Positions 1 through 13,500 of a stretch of 64,000 bases of DNA are shown here, piece by piece. Position 1 is the first letter of the stretch. Each line of letters opens with the position of its first letter. Source of the stretch: Astropecten irregularis. Lineage: Eukaryota > Echinodermata > Asteroidea > Paxillosida > Astropectinidae. The stretch lies in NCBI GenBank assembly GCA_963971285.1, contig OZ020249.1, positions 682,001 to 746,000 of the forward strand. The letters run 5' to 3'. Below the pieces are notes generated by a model, which was not told the DNA's origin, did not search any database, and worked only from the letters and a program-made list of their open reading frames with translations. Made by a program: the position numbers and the translations under genes.

Positions 1-1300
1 GGTCATAATAGTTTGGTTCATGAGCAGATTGCGACAGTTTATTACTTGTTTTCATATAATGAGACTAAAAAGTTCAATTGGCGAACCAAAATTTATTAAC
101 TAAGTTTTTATTGAATGATAATTTAATTCAATTCAATGACATTTAATTCCACGGTGTGGGGCAACATCCTAAAAGCCGAGGCTTGTGCCGTAAAATACAA
201 AATAAAATATTACTTAAGTTTATAAAGATAATGATCGATACTTAAACATGGCGACTACTACTGTATATAGTTTTTATATACATTACTCAACTACATTAAC
301 AAAATGGCAAAATGGTTTCACAGCTGAATATAATATGAATCATATTAGGTGCTGGGAAGGAATATTTTCAGTTTAGATTTGAATGTGTTGAGTGACGGGC
401 AACTTGTTAGTGACAATGGAAGATGATTCCAACATTTTGGTCCAGAGAAAGTCGGTATCATACATGTACACGACCCTCCAACTGAATGAAAGCTGGCAGC
501 AATTAGTGCGTCATGATCATTTTTGAGTAGTCGCTTACCAACTTTGTTTTTTGAAGGATTGTTGATGAATCGTAGCTGATCAGACAGCTAAGAATTGAAT
601 TTCATGGCTGAATATTTTGACATCTGTTTTTCCCTGCTCAATTACAAACCTATACCCGCTGCAAGTACGACCTTATAGTTTGTTATTATTATTATTTTTC
701 TTTGGTGTTATTGATATAGGTTTGTATATATTATATGGCATTATACTGGTAGTGTTACATGTAATGTCATATTTTACTCATCATTCACCATCTGGTCAAA
801 CTTGGGGCAGCATTTCGTTTTCAAAGCGCAGACATTTTTAGTCGAGAACCGAACGTGTATACTGCTGGGTTTTGGGGGTTGTTATCGTGTTATCGTAACC
901 TTTTGGGTAAGTTGAAGGCAAGCAGCTGCACGAGCAATGAAGACCTGGGATTTGCCAAAGACAGATCGAGAGTCTGAGAAATGTGAATTGTCGGTCAGGG
1001 ATACTTGCGAATGTCCTCTGTGTACAGCGATATTGACTGACTTAGATAGACGTATGATGCACTAGTTATCTTGCTATACTGTATACGTTACATAGAATGT
1101 GTCTGGTTGGTTATTCACTAGGCTCATTTAAGCAGCAGTAATTCGTATTGATCTTGTACATATGAAGGTCCTCTCCTATTGTGCTATGGTAATGCATCCT
1201 CCATATTGATATAAACACACATGGTATTCTTCTCAATCAATACATTTACATGGGAAATATAACATGTATCTCTGAATTTGGTTTGTTTTTTTCTGTGCAG
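1..1300. other. Intron upstream of the first visible SYTL exon
   Basis: AT-rich sequence ending in a good acceptor (pyrimidine tract, then GTGCAG at 1295-1300). No SHD-type exon, RNA gene or repeat family that recurs in the window was recognised here. The Rab-binding exon should lie further 5', beyond the window. Confidence 0.6.
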
Positions 1301-1564
1301 GCAACTTCAGCTTGAAACTGGTGAGTGGCATTACTCCCAGCTGCAGGTGGATCAAGTGCCTCTGTTCGGCTCGGACCTCGTGAAAGCCTCCTTGGCTAAA
1401 GCCAAGCACTCCCTCACCGATCCGACCACGGTCCCCGTCCTGACCGCATCAGACCTGAGGTCCTCGCTGAAGGGGAAGCGACGGAGCCATCGTCAGGACA
1501 GTCGGACATCCTCGGATTACAGCAGCTCTAGCCGCCCAAGGCAGAACAGTCGACGGAGCGCAAG
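1301..1564 (+). CDS. SYTL exon a (end of Rab-binding region, basic Ser-rich linker)
   Basis: Acceptor GTGCAG is at 1300 and donor AAG|GTATGAG follows 1564. Both ends are phase 2. It encodes QLQLETGEWHY..., which resembles the segment just after the zinc-finger part of Slp and rabphilin SHD domains, then a Lys/Arg/Ser-rich stretch (KGKRRSHRQDSR). The reading frame stays open past the donor to 1847 through a GGT repeat coding poly-Gly. I treat that as intron because the donor is strong and the next exon joins in phase. Confidence 0.8.
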
Positions 1565-4500
1565 GTATGAGAACCATACTTCCTCTGGTGGTGGTGGTGG
1601 TGGTGGTGGTGGTGGTGGTAGTGGTAGTTCCCAACGAGCAGGCCCTCCTCTCAAGCACGTTCCTCCTCTTCGGTCTCCCCAAGCCTCACCGGGAATGCCG
1701 CCGCCTCTGAGGTTCTCTCAGAACCAGAGGACGCACCCGGGGAGGCTTGAAGGAATCCTGGAAGTCGGGCGTGACTCGCTACAAAGAGAGAGGATTTATA
1801 AAAGGAAGGTCAACAGATATTTAGACACATCTCAACAAGACACATAGTCGTAGTCTGAGGTACACGGAGTGACACCTGACAGTCCCATAATATCAATCCT
1901 AGCATCTCATAATCACTTTCTAGACATCTCATGTCCAGCATCGTTCAAGTCTCTACACTCAGAACAACTCCCAAGAATCCTATAGCCTTTACAAAATGAG
2001 GCTTAGGGATAGGCTTGGGAGTTGTTTTGCTCCCACAAATGTCCTAAATGAAATGAAGGGCTTGAGATACACGGCAAAGCTGGAGCCTTTCTTTGGCTTC
2101 GTCATGTGGCCCAATCCCTTCATTTTTGTTGGGGTCTCAAATGGTGGTAGCCAAATAAGTTCCAAGCCTAGCCTCAGGCCTGGTTTATTAAAGGCTCACA
2201 CAGTCTCATTCAACAAGTGAATTTTAAAAATATGTTGCACAGATAAGAAGTGACGATGAAAAAAAGCATATCACTTACAAATTCTTTCATACCCTTGTCA
2301 TCAATACATTTGATTCAGTCCATTAAACAGTTAAAGGTACTACCATACTTTGGTAAAGTTGATAGAACAGCTACGGTCCGCTCATAATTTCATTTGTCAT
2401 GGAATAAAAACAAACCCGTGAAATTTTCAGCTCAGACAATGTTGCAATGGTTAATTAAAATTGTGAGGTATAATTGTAATTGTGATGCTTTGATCTCGGA
2501 GATCAAAACTGTTTTTGGTCTATTGTTTTACTCATTTCTGGATAAAAAAGCATTTCCGGCGGAACATTTTTAACGGTATGTTTGCACCAGGTCTATCTTT
2601 ATACCCTGGACTGATTGCTTCAACTGAACTTCAACTGAACTGACAACAAACCAAAAACCTTTTAGACAAAGAGAAAAAAGGGCAGAAGTTTGGATACATC
2701 CCTTTGAATATGACTATTGTGTGCAGTCTTCAAAGGTACTTTCAAAATTTGGTAGCATACCAAAATGGAAATCGGTACAGATTTATCTATAACGTACAAG
2801 CTATCAAGATGGCGATGGTATAAACATACAGTTAACTTTTTCTGCCGAAAATGCTGTATTTATCCAGAAAAGTGTAAAATGAAAGACAAAAAATAGTTTT
2901 GATCTTTGAGATCAATTAAAACTTCTGTATATGAAAAGATTTGAAAATGCCATGACCATTTTTGTTTTACTGTTTTCTCAAAAAGAGGGCAAATTCACTG
3001 GAAATTTCACAGATGACTGTTACTGTATCTTCCTTTTCCATGAATATACATTTTTTGACAAAAAAAACAAAGTATGAAGTTAAATGTAATCTCGGACTGC
3101 TTCATTTCAGATTGTAAATTGAATCATTGTGTGACATAAGTTGCCCTCCATTGATCAGTTTATGCTCAGACTGTCACTGACACTAGAACTGACTCTGACA
3201 CTAGTAAGGCCTAAAAAAAAAATGTTATATTGGCATAACGGGCCCCAAAAATAGGGTTGGTAGGTCGGGATTCTTTTTTTTTTTTTTTTTTTTTTACTGA
3301 CATAGTTTAAGTTATATAGATCAGTTTGTGAAATAACCACAAGGGAAACTGACTGAGTTTTTAAGTCATTGAAAAGTGAACAAAGAAAAATTGACTGGAG
3401 CGGGATTCGAACCGGCGACCTCCTGAATACCGTACAGGCGCTCTACCAACTGAGCCATCCAGCCCTATGTTGGTGGTGACCCCAATAGTCAATTATCCTT
3501 GTTCGTTTGGCAGTCAGAAGCCATGAAACCATGCACACACCGCCACACCCCAGCGATCGTTTCAATGATACACGCAACAATGCTGCAACCTGGGAACGGT
3601 ACATGGGGGATAACTCAAAGAGGATACGGCTTATCCTTATAGTCGAGTCATAGTTTTTCCTCGGACAATAATCCTTCTTTGATGTACCGTATGCTAAGAT
3701 TAAACAATTCTGGCAGCTGTATGTCTTAAAAACGATACAACTTGATGCTTTGTTTTCATCGCTCCAAGGTGGGCAAGTTGGAATGATGTCACTCCGCGTT
3801 GAGCTACATGTATAGGGCTTGCGCAATCCACTGAATATTCGATCGCTGTGACTCCAAAGTTCTACGCGCAGTAGCATAAGACCACGGAATACAACAATGA
3901 GAAACGGTCAGAAATGGTTTCAAAAGTATTTATAACTAATTCATATAGGTTTTAATCATTAAATTTCTTCCCTTGGAAAAAAAAAACCAGGGTCGGCTGT
4001 ATTTTTAGGGTCGGTCGGGTTACACCAACATAACATATTTTTTTATGCCTAAGGCCAGCTATATCTAGCTGCTAGTAAGAGCACCAGATTGTTATACTAT
4101 CAGACCTTTGCGTTCAGGATCCGTTGATCCCGCAAACAATATGGTCATGGACAACAGGGTTCATTGGAACCTTCACTTATTCAGGTGTAAAGCTTGGCTT
4201 TTATTGGTTGCCTTGCTCTGTCGCTTCTGCCCTTTTACAATAGTTGAAAAGAAATTTAGATTCGGTTGGACGATACCATGCAGCTTTAACATTCTGTGTA
4301 GATTGCATCAGAAATGCTTCTGGTAAAGGCCAATTGATTATACAGCTTTATAAAAGGACAGATTAGGTGAACGAATGGACGTGCAGTATATGCTCTATGG
4401 CTTTTCCCTTAACTTTTCAATGTTGGGCTGAAGTTATATTGCAGCTGCATGCAATTACCCCACCTACAAAGGGATTCTGTAGTTACGGTAAGCGGCAAGA

Positions 4501-7500
4501 GTGGTTATAGCCTATAGGACCCAGCTGACAAAATGAAAGCACATTGATTGGGTGAGGTGTTTTCATTTGTTGGTTTCTGTTCGATTTATAACCCTAACTA
4601 ACCATGCACTAATTATCACACTAGACAAGAGTTCTTTACCACACATTACCACAGTCTCCACAGGGGACTGGGTCATAAACCATGTATTCTACACAAAACA
4701 TACTTTGGTGTATTGTGGTATTCAGGATACCAAACTTACCACATGAAAACTGTGTGGTAAACTGTGGTATATGCAGGCGGGTTAGGGTTAAACAGGTACT
4801 CAATATGCATACTTTGAATGCTTTTCTTCTCACACTAGTCTCAAAATATGTGTACTCTAGAACGCTAATCCTGTTTGTATGCTAGATATGATATCAGGCA
4901 GCTTATAGGCAACTGTTGAACAGCTAAACAATATAAGCAGATTACTGAATTCCTTACTTTATAATCAGTTGTTATGATGTAAGCAAAGTAAGGTATTTTC
5001 CTAGGGCCTGTTTGTTTCAGGCATGAGATCAGTGATCCTGCTGATCCGGATCCTATTTTAGCGTATCCTGCATGGGACGTGGATCTGTAAGATCACTAAT
5101 CACGTGCCTGAAACAAACAGGCTCCTATCACGTAAACCAGTTGTGGTTTTGGTCGCCACCTACATTTGGAGCAGGAGCTTTGAGGAATCGGTGCTTTTCC
5201 GGCATTGTTTCTAGCCATAGCATACCGGCATACAGTTTTGGACTCGCGTAATTCTTTTGGCAGTAATATTCGTTCATATTATTTACAGGTATGGCATTCA
5301 CATGCATGTAGTGTATGTAACTGTTTGTCAAATTGAAATGTTATCAGTCAGCACTTATATACAGTAATAAACCTGCCTGTTACAAGCTGTTATGTTGGAT
5401 AAAAGATTGTAGGTCTGCCATTGCATTACCTTGGTAACGGAATTTGACTCTTTACCAATTATAGTTTCAACATTAGTTTTAAGTTTGCTTTCGACGACAG
5501 GTCTTTAGCGGCATCTTGATTGTTGTAGTTCTTCTTTGGACAGTTGACCTAGGGTCGATTTCATGAAGCCCTACGATCGATCGTAACTTGAGTTATGAAG
5601 GATAACCCATCATAGGGGGCTTATCCAACGTAGGGTTGCAATGCATAATGAGTCCTATGATTGATAGTAGGTTATGATGAGTTTGGTGAAAACGAGCCAT
5701 CTTGTCAATCATTGTTAAAAGAATTTTGGTTGGGTCAGCATTATTATTCAAATTGGCCCGGCTATACCCTTCAGTTTCATCGACGTGTATCTGCACTGCA
5801 TCCTTCGTGCTGAAAAAACGAAAATCATATGTTTGCGCAGGTACATGTAGGATTCGAACCCATGACCTCCTGCTTACCAGTGTCATATGCTACTAGACCT
5901 TCCAGATTATTGACGTTTTTTGTGGCCTTTTCGTTTCCAGCTCTGGTTCTGAGCAATACTCAGTGACGGATTCGTCTGAGGTCGATGCTGTCGTCGAGCC
6001 CATCTCAGGATTCACCTTCCAACGAGTGTCTTTCAGGAGAGATCGTAAAGGGTCGGAGAAGGGGAAGGAGTCACCCAGGGCGGACAGGGAAAGGGACACC
6101 ACAGATCAAGGTGAGTGCTAGCTACTCCTAGATATTTACCACTTCCAACAAATTGCACCTCTTCCGACAAATTGCACATGCGGCCGATTTCACGAAACAC
6201 TAAGACGCGTCTTAGTAAGGGTAACTCGTCCTATGTCAGGACGCGTCCTAGGATCGATTTCACCAAAGTTAAGACGCGTTCAGTGCATCTCAACTTCCAT
6301 AGCAACGCGGCTGAACTCGTCTTAAATTAGGACGGGTCTGAGGGTTGTCTTATCTGCACGAACACGTACATATTAAATACTGAATAGCAACAATGCCAAT
6401 GGCGCTTACGCTTCTTGCTGAGGGAGCCGGAGGTAGTCCTAGCCTAGGCGAGTTAATAAATAAAATTATTTCCGTGACCGGAGAAATCCACTCGATAATT
6501 TAAAATGACAAGGAAAAGTAGAGGATACAGCTCTATTGTTTGACAGGGATACTTTACAGATTGGCATATGAATTTGACCTCGTCGCCCATGTGAGTACGT
6601 TATTTCTGTAGACGAAAACTTTTCACCGGAACAACAACCAATCAGCCATCTTGAGTTTACATACTTCATTCATGCTGCGCGCGCATACCGCAAGCATAAA
6701 ACTACGGCTGTTGCATGCACTCGCTCAAATTGAATCAAGTAAACATGGTGCATCCGTTGTATTTGGAAAGGCCATCCTCGTCCAATAAATTACATTTTAT
6801 TTATCAGCACGGCAGACTGATCTTGGCTAAGACGCGTTTGGTGAAATCGATCCTAGGACGCGTCATAGCTAAGATCGATCTTACGGCTAGGACTCATCCT
6901 AAGTCCTGAGATCGATCCTAACATAAGAAGAGTTTGGTGAAATCGGCCCCTGGTCTCCTCTAAAGGGCAGAAAAACCACGAAGGTAGATGTCAGCACTAG
7001 AAAACTATACTTCTCATATACTGTTATGGTTAAGGTGGTTTTTCTGCCCTTTTTTTTTACAAAACCTGCAACACTTTCAAGGAGATTTTGAGTTAAATGC
7101 ATCAATGTTTCCCTTTGTGAGGTTAAATGTAGGACACCTGTTGACCACCCCTACCCATTTTATAATGCTGACAACATGTGCACAGTAGATGCCACAGGTG
7201 GAATGCCATTTCTAGATTTTCTCATGGCCACTGCTATTTTTGTTTTCATTAATTTTTGGGGGTTGCTCCACAAAACAGCGGAGCCTAAATGTATCCAGTG
7301 ATGTTTGATATTCTCTAATATTATCAGAGACCTTAAAGGTATAATACATGATTGGTAAAGGTCACAGAACAGCACTCACACTTTGTCTGATCTAGCATGT
7401 AATTAAAAATTTTGAAAAAAATATTAAACCTGTGAAAATTTGAGCTCAATCAGACATCTGAGTCACGAGAGAAAAGCGAAAACCCGACTCAATTTTTCTT

Positions 7501-10500
7501 ATAAAACCAATCATGTATTGTACCTTTAATAGCATTCAAATGGGTAGAGATTTGATGGCTATTTTGTCTACATCACCACTTACTATGTTACCACTTCATA
7601 GAATTCCCAGCTCAATAACTTGTTGCACCGTCATCTTACATTAAAATGTGCCATGTATTAAACCCGGCCTATATATTCCATGGCTGGGATCCTTGATAAC
7701 TCCGCCCACCTCTACAATGCTTTTAAATCCCAGTATGACGGGACCAGGTTGGGAAGTACATACATATTTGGTGACTGGTATAGGATCCCATGCTGCACGC
7801 GCGCCAGTCTGCCAGTAGCCTTCAAAATGGAAGAATGATTACATGTATGCAGATGGAGTTGTCATGAAGTGTGTGTGGGTTGGTATGGTGCTGGGTTGTA
7901 CATTTTGTACAACTTTGTGCTGTGTCCATTTTACTTTGAATCATCTGTGCTTGTGTGAGGACTTGTATACCATAATATTGCCCTGTTTATAGGTCAGTAT
8001 TTGTATGTAATATGACCATTTTGTCAGCTCTTATTTCCTTGTGATCTGTAAGCTTGTAACTGTAATTGTGTTCTTTCATGTCATTATTCTGCCTATTGTA
8101 ACTGGCACACATTCATTGTTCAGTGTTAAACATCCTGTCTGACATCTGGTGGTGTATGTACATGTAGCATAGGTACATGTTGTCTATATACGGTAGTTGG
8201 TAACTTGGTTAACCGTCCATTTTGTGTCTTTGTAAAGTCGTCTTCAAGTATGGACCGGATGAGCTTAGCATTTCCATATCCACAGTGAGAACTATGTTGG
8301 AAATTGTGTACTGGTTTGCATATTTTTAAAGGCACAAATTTAGGAATTTTACAACTTCAGTTCATAATTTGAAGCTGTGCCAAACTGTGTATACTGGTAA
8401 AGTGTATGGTCAAGCTTTGACCGTTTTCATTCATTGCTGTGTGCAAGATATAGTCTTTCTCTGTGTTGTGTACCATGTACAATCTTCATTTAACACACGT
8501 ACTTTAATAATGAAAAGTTGCTGGAGTTATAGTCTATAATTCTCGTATAAAAATCCCAGATTGTAAAGACAATCAAGCAAATTAAGTTGAGAACTATATT
8601 TTGCACCATGAAGGGCTACACCTGATGTAAAAAAAAGTCTTTAGATTTTCAATTGAAGTATATTTTCTAAGGTAAAAGAAATTGTATTTCTACTTCATTA
8701 GTACATGGATTTAATGCAGGTAGAAATATAAGGCAGTTTGTTGCGCTAAGTTGTAGCTCCGTATGCAGGTCAACTTCAGGTCAAACTTCGAGATTTGGGG
8801 TTTGCGGAGGTTAATTAAGAAACCGCGTATAATTGGTGCGATTTGGGTCGCGATTTTTCATCCTCTGTGGGAGTCTGTGGACACAACAGGAAAGTGTGTC
8901 CGAGCATGCCTCTAAATAGATTTCTCTATATGGCTCCAATGAGATGACTTTGTTAGAACTGGACTCTGTTTGACTTTGATAAGGTCATATTTGTTGAGTT
9001 TTTGATGGGTTTGGTCTGATGCGGATCCTGGAATCATGTACGGCTACAGTGCACTTTCCATCATTCAACGTGGCTTAGATCGTTCTGGCTTTGTTGCCAG
9101 ACAAATGCATCTCACAACAAAATTGGTGAAGTATATGGAATTCGGCCAATTTGAGGAGAATAATAATATGTTTGCCTTGTCGGGCTTTGTTGCTCACATC
9201 TACTTTATGTACGATCTATTACTGGACTCGAGAAAATCTTATGCATACAATTGTATACATGCTATTCAAACAACTGTTGGCCTTGTAAATTGTATAAAAT
9301 TTACTTCTAGGAGTCTTTTGTGCTTACCACATGCATTGTATGTTTAAGGTCTCAATAGGCCTTTCCACAATCTCCTTTTCAGTCTGCGTTGAAACCAACC
9401 CGCCGGATCAGCCCCGGTTCTGCCTGGCAAGTTTTTTTATCGGATCAAAGAGACGCAAACCTTTATACACTGTACTACGTTTGTGTGTGGTGAACTGTAT
9501 TCATACGACACGCATCACGGTAAAAAAATGCATTTTGGAACTGGGTTGAGATTTTGAACCCTGGTCCTTACAAGGGTTGATTTTGATCTTGTTAGGCCGT
9601 CCTACCCGGGTTGGCTCGGGGTTGTGAAAAGGGTTGGAAAATGTTTTGCTGTTTGATTTGTGTCCATTTTGAATAGAGACTGAAAAGGCCTAATCATGCC
9701 TGTATGGAGGTGCTTCAATTAAGTCTCAATAAGTTTCCCACTAGCCTATAGGCTAGTGGGAAATTATTGGTCATTTTTCGAAATCAAACAGGTTTGAGCT
9801 TGGGATTCATCATTTTATCAGCTTCTTTTTTTCTATTTTAGATAGATGATTGATTTATTGGCAACCCCAAAATGGTTAATGTTGTACTACTTAGTGCAAT
9901 GCTTTACCAAAACAATTGAAGAGTTTAAATATTTGTATCAAGTTCTTAAACCTGGTATCAAAACTTGGTAAAGAATTATTTCATTTAGGACACAAAATAA
10001 CGGTACAGGTATATAGCAAAATAAATCCCAGGTAGCCTCAAGCCTCACTTCATAAAGGTCCTTGTATTGACCTGGGCAGTGGGGTATTGGGGGGGGGGGT
10101 CCTGGTACTTAAGTGTTGCACTTAAGTCTCAAGCACCCTGCTAACTTAAGTGGGGCGCTTAAAGGTTTACTGTAATCAAATTTGGAAAGGGGTGAAAATG
10201 CTTTAAAATCATTGCTTAATACATCATTAATGACGATATAAATTTATATGTTTATGTAAGTGCTTAACTTTGACCCCAAAGTTACCAAATTAGTACATGT
10301 ATGCCCCGCCCCCCAAAAAAGTCCCCCTGGAACCGATCCTCGCAACAATAGCGTGTGACGTCACACGTGACGTCGAAAGTAAGCGGGGCACTTTATAGCG
10401 CAAAAGCTGTGAATACCATTCACCGTAGTCAGTGAGAGTTGTATAAGTTGGGTATTTAAGTGGGTGCTTATCATTTTGTAACTTAAAGTAGTTTTGTGAA

Positions 10501-13500
10501 TACCCCCGGCACATAGTCACAGCCCATTCTCTTAAAAGCAATCTTAGGCTCAGCTGAAGTAATTCAATGGACATATCCTATAGCCTTGGAGAAAGATCCT
10601 GATAGGATCGAAATGCGTCAGGCATTTAAAAGATCAAAAATAAAAGAGAAAAGACTTAAGAAATACTGTGGCTATTTTTCACTGTTTTCTCAAAAAGTGA
10701 ACACTGCATGGGACTGACACTTTCACAGATGACTGTTATGGTATCTTCCTTGATATATCTTTGCCCATGAATCTGTACTTCTTTGACAAAAACCAAAGTA
10801 TGGTACTACCTTTAACAACTAGGCCTAGTGTAAATAGCAAAATGTCTTTTGAAACAACTGAAACAAGCCGAACTTCTGGTTGCAAATGCAAGTCACCATA
10901 TGGCGCACTACTTCCACCAGTCACTTAAAGCAAGTATATCTGACGTGTAGTGAAAAGATGTCCATGCATGGATGATTCCAGTGTTAGTACTGTAGTTGTA
11001 GTCCGCAAGACCTATAGTTGGGTATGCATACATTTCTGACGTGGCTGGATAAATCCTTCTATTCACCGATAGTGAACGACAATATAGCCCCACACAGTGC
11101 CAAAAGTATGCACGTCATACACTTTGTTGACTGCTTATATAATTATAACACGGAGTATAATAGTGACTTGCAGAATAACATTCCAGCACTAACTCATGTA
11201 ACTCCGTTCAATGCAATCACTTAGTTTAATTGTCAGATCATGCATGGGCCGACATATGAATGTGATTGAAGTGGAATTATAGCATAGGCCTATACACCAT
11301 GGCGGTGACAGGGCACAGTAGAATCAACGTGTGTACTTGCTAGTCTTTTTTCTTGAACCGTGGAGCGATAAAACAGATTTCATAGCTCTGTGGTTGACCT
11401 GTAAACCCTGTGCTGTGCATATGGCCAGCTAGCTCAGCCTTGAGAATTTACCACACAAAAGAACAACTTTCTCTGATGCATATAGGCCTACATGTATATT
11501 CCTGACTCACACTGGAAAAACACTATGGTGAAATATGGAGTATTTATATTGATCCTGTTTAAAACCTGTTGGTAAGTAATTATATATCTGGTTATATGTG
11601 TATATAATTCATCCCAAAATGAAAGTCTCATGTCAAAATCATTGACAAAAACTTATCATACTTTAATTGGTATCTTCACAGATATCTTTACAGATTTACG
11701 TATAACTTACAGGGTATAAACATGGTGATGGTAAAAAAATACCGTTAAATTTGTTCTGCCTGAAATGCTGTATTTATCCACAAAGAGTATTTAAAACCAG
11801 TGACCAAAATTATTTGTGATCTTTTAAAGATCAAAAATGAAAGAGAAAAGACTTAAAAAAGACCGTGGCCATTTTTCACTGTTTTCTCAAAACGTGGGCA
11901 CCGCATGGAACTGAATTTTTCAAAGATGACTGTTACTGTGTCTTCCTTAATATTTTCGCTCATTAATCTGTATTTCTTTGACAAAAACCAACGTATGATA
12001 TTACCTTTAAGGCTTTTAACAAAGTTATGTTCAACTTCATGCATCAAGCATGTAAAATGTTATGACCGATCGAGTGGGCAAAATAGGCACATTTGTCCAT
12101 GCAGTTATATTGTTGTTTAGCATCGAAGCTCAGTTCTTTAGTTCACACACAAACCTATTTCCTTTATACCAGGAAACATATTTTGTCTCAAGTTCATAAG
12201 GCACGCAATTGGAGCTGTGTACACTCCACATGGTGTGTGCATTTAACGTTTGGCCTGGCTGCGGTGTCCGTACAGTGCATGTGTAGGAGAGCTGGGAAAT
12301 TTAACCACATTTTGTTTAGGTATACGTGTAGGCTGCATATTGGTCTAAAGTTATGACTACTTGTAAGTGTATCCACCTGCCCCATGATTTAGGTCCATAC
12401 AGGTCAATTTCTTGTAATGTATTTCCATCAGTCGTAGACTTATGATGCACATACATGTAGCTGCCCTATGTAGGATACAATATGGGTTATATCTGCCTTC
12501 ATAACCATCGACTTACGATCGATCGTAGGACTCCTGGATTCAATTTCACCAAACTCATTGTAACTTACAATCAACCGTAGGACGTACTTGTGATGCATTG
12601 CAGCTCTACTTGTAGGATACCAGGGGCGGATCCAGGGGGTGTGGCCCCTCCCCTCCTTCTTCCAGCCGAAATAAAAGAAAAAAAGAACGAAAGAAGAAAA
12701 AAAATCTATAGGGAGGCAGAAAGACTCAAACTGTTTTTTTCACTGTTTTATCAAAAGGTGGGCACCGTGTGGGACTGGGAATTTTCACAGATGACTGTTA
12801 CTGTATCCATCTGTCTTGGTATTTATTCCCACATGTGAATCTGCAATTCTTTGACAAAAACCAAAGTATGATATTACATAAATGTACATTTAATGCTTAA
12901 AGGTAATATCATACTTTGGTGAGAAACCAAAACAGACATGTTCACAGATTTACGTATAACTTACAGGGTATGAAGATGGTGCTGGTATAAACATACCGTT
13001 AAAATTTTTCCGCCTGAAATGGTGTATTTATCCAGAAATTAGTAAAACAACGACCGAAAATCTGTTTGATCTTTTGAAAGATAAAAAATTAAAGAGAAAA
13101 GACTTAAGAAATACTGTGGTCGTTGTTCACTGTTTTCTCACAAAGTTGGCACCGTATGAGACTGAAATTTTCACAGATGACTGTTACTGTATCTGTCTTG
13201 ATATTTTTGCCCATAAATTTGTATTTCTGTGACAAACCACAGTATGATATAACCTTTAATGGAGAGAAATATAATAAATTGGACAGCTATAAAATGCTCC
13301 GCGCTGGTGACGTCACATTCAGATGTTCAGACAAACAAGTCGCACGTTGCCCAATTAACTTACACGTAAACGTTGTAAAGTTTGTCCGAACATCCAGATA
13401 ACTATAGCTGTCGATATAAAGGGCATAGAGTGAATGTACATGTAGCTCGAGCGTGGAGCCCTATTGAGTAGTTTGAAACTTGTGATCAGAAGGATTTTCA

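Larger units (their letters stand above)
1565..5940. other. SYTL intron a, repeat-filled
   Basis: Holds a GGT microsatellite (1587-1627), foldback and TTAA-type MITE remnants, a large element with a tRNA-derived insertion (3205-4063), a palindromic element (5004-5125), a TCGATTTC foldback (5552-5692) and a second tRNA-like fragment. No other coding exon was recognised. Confidence 0.6.

Noticed and set aside
1565-1847. Poly-Gly stretch after SYTL exon a as coding
   Set aside because: The donor AAG|GTATGAG is close to perfect and the next exon continues in phase; the Gly run is a GGT microsatellite in the intron.
3393-3464. Functional tRNA-Thr gene
   Set aside because: C at position 33, a broken T-stem pair, and a second diverged copy with the same flank point to a SINE.
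3443-3877. 144-codon minus-strand frame as a gene
   Set aside because: It runs across a SINE and its host transposon and shows no domain or splice context.
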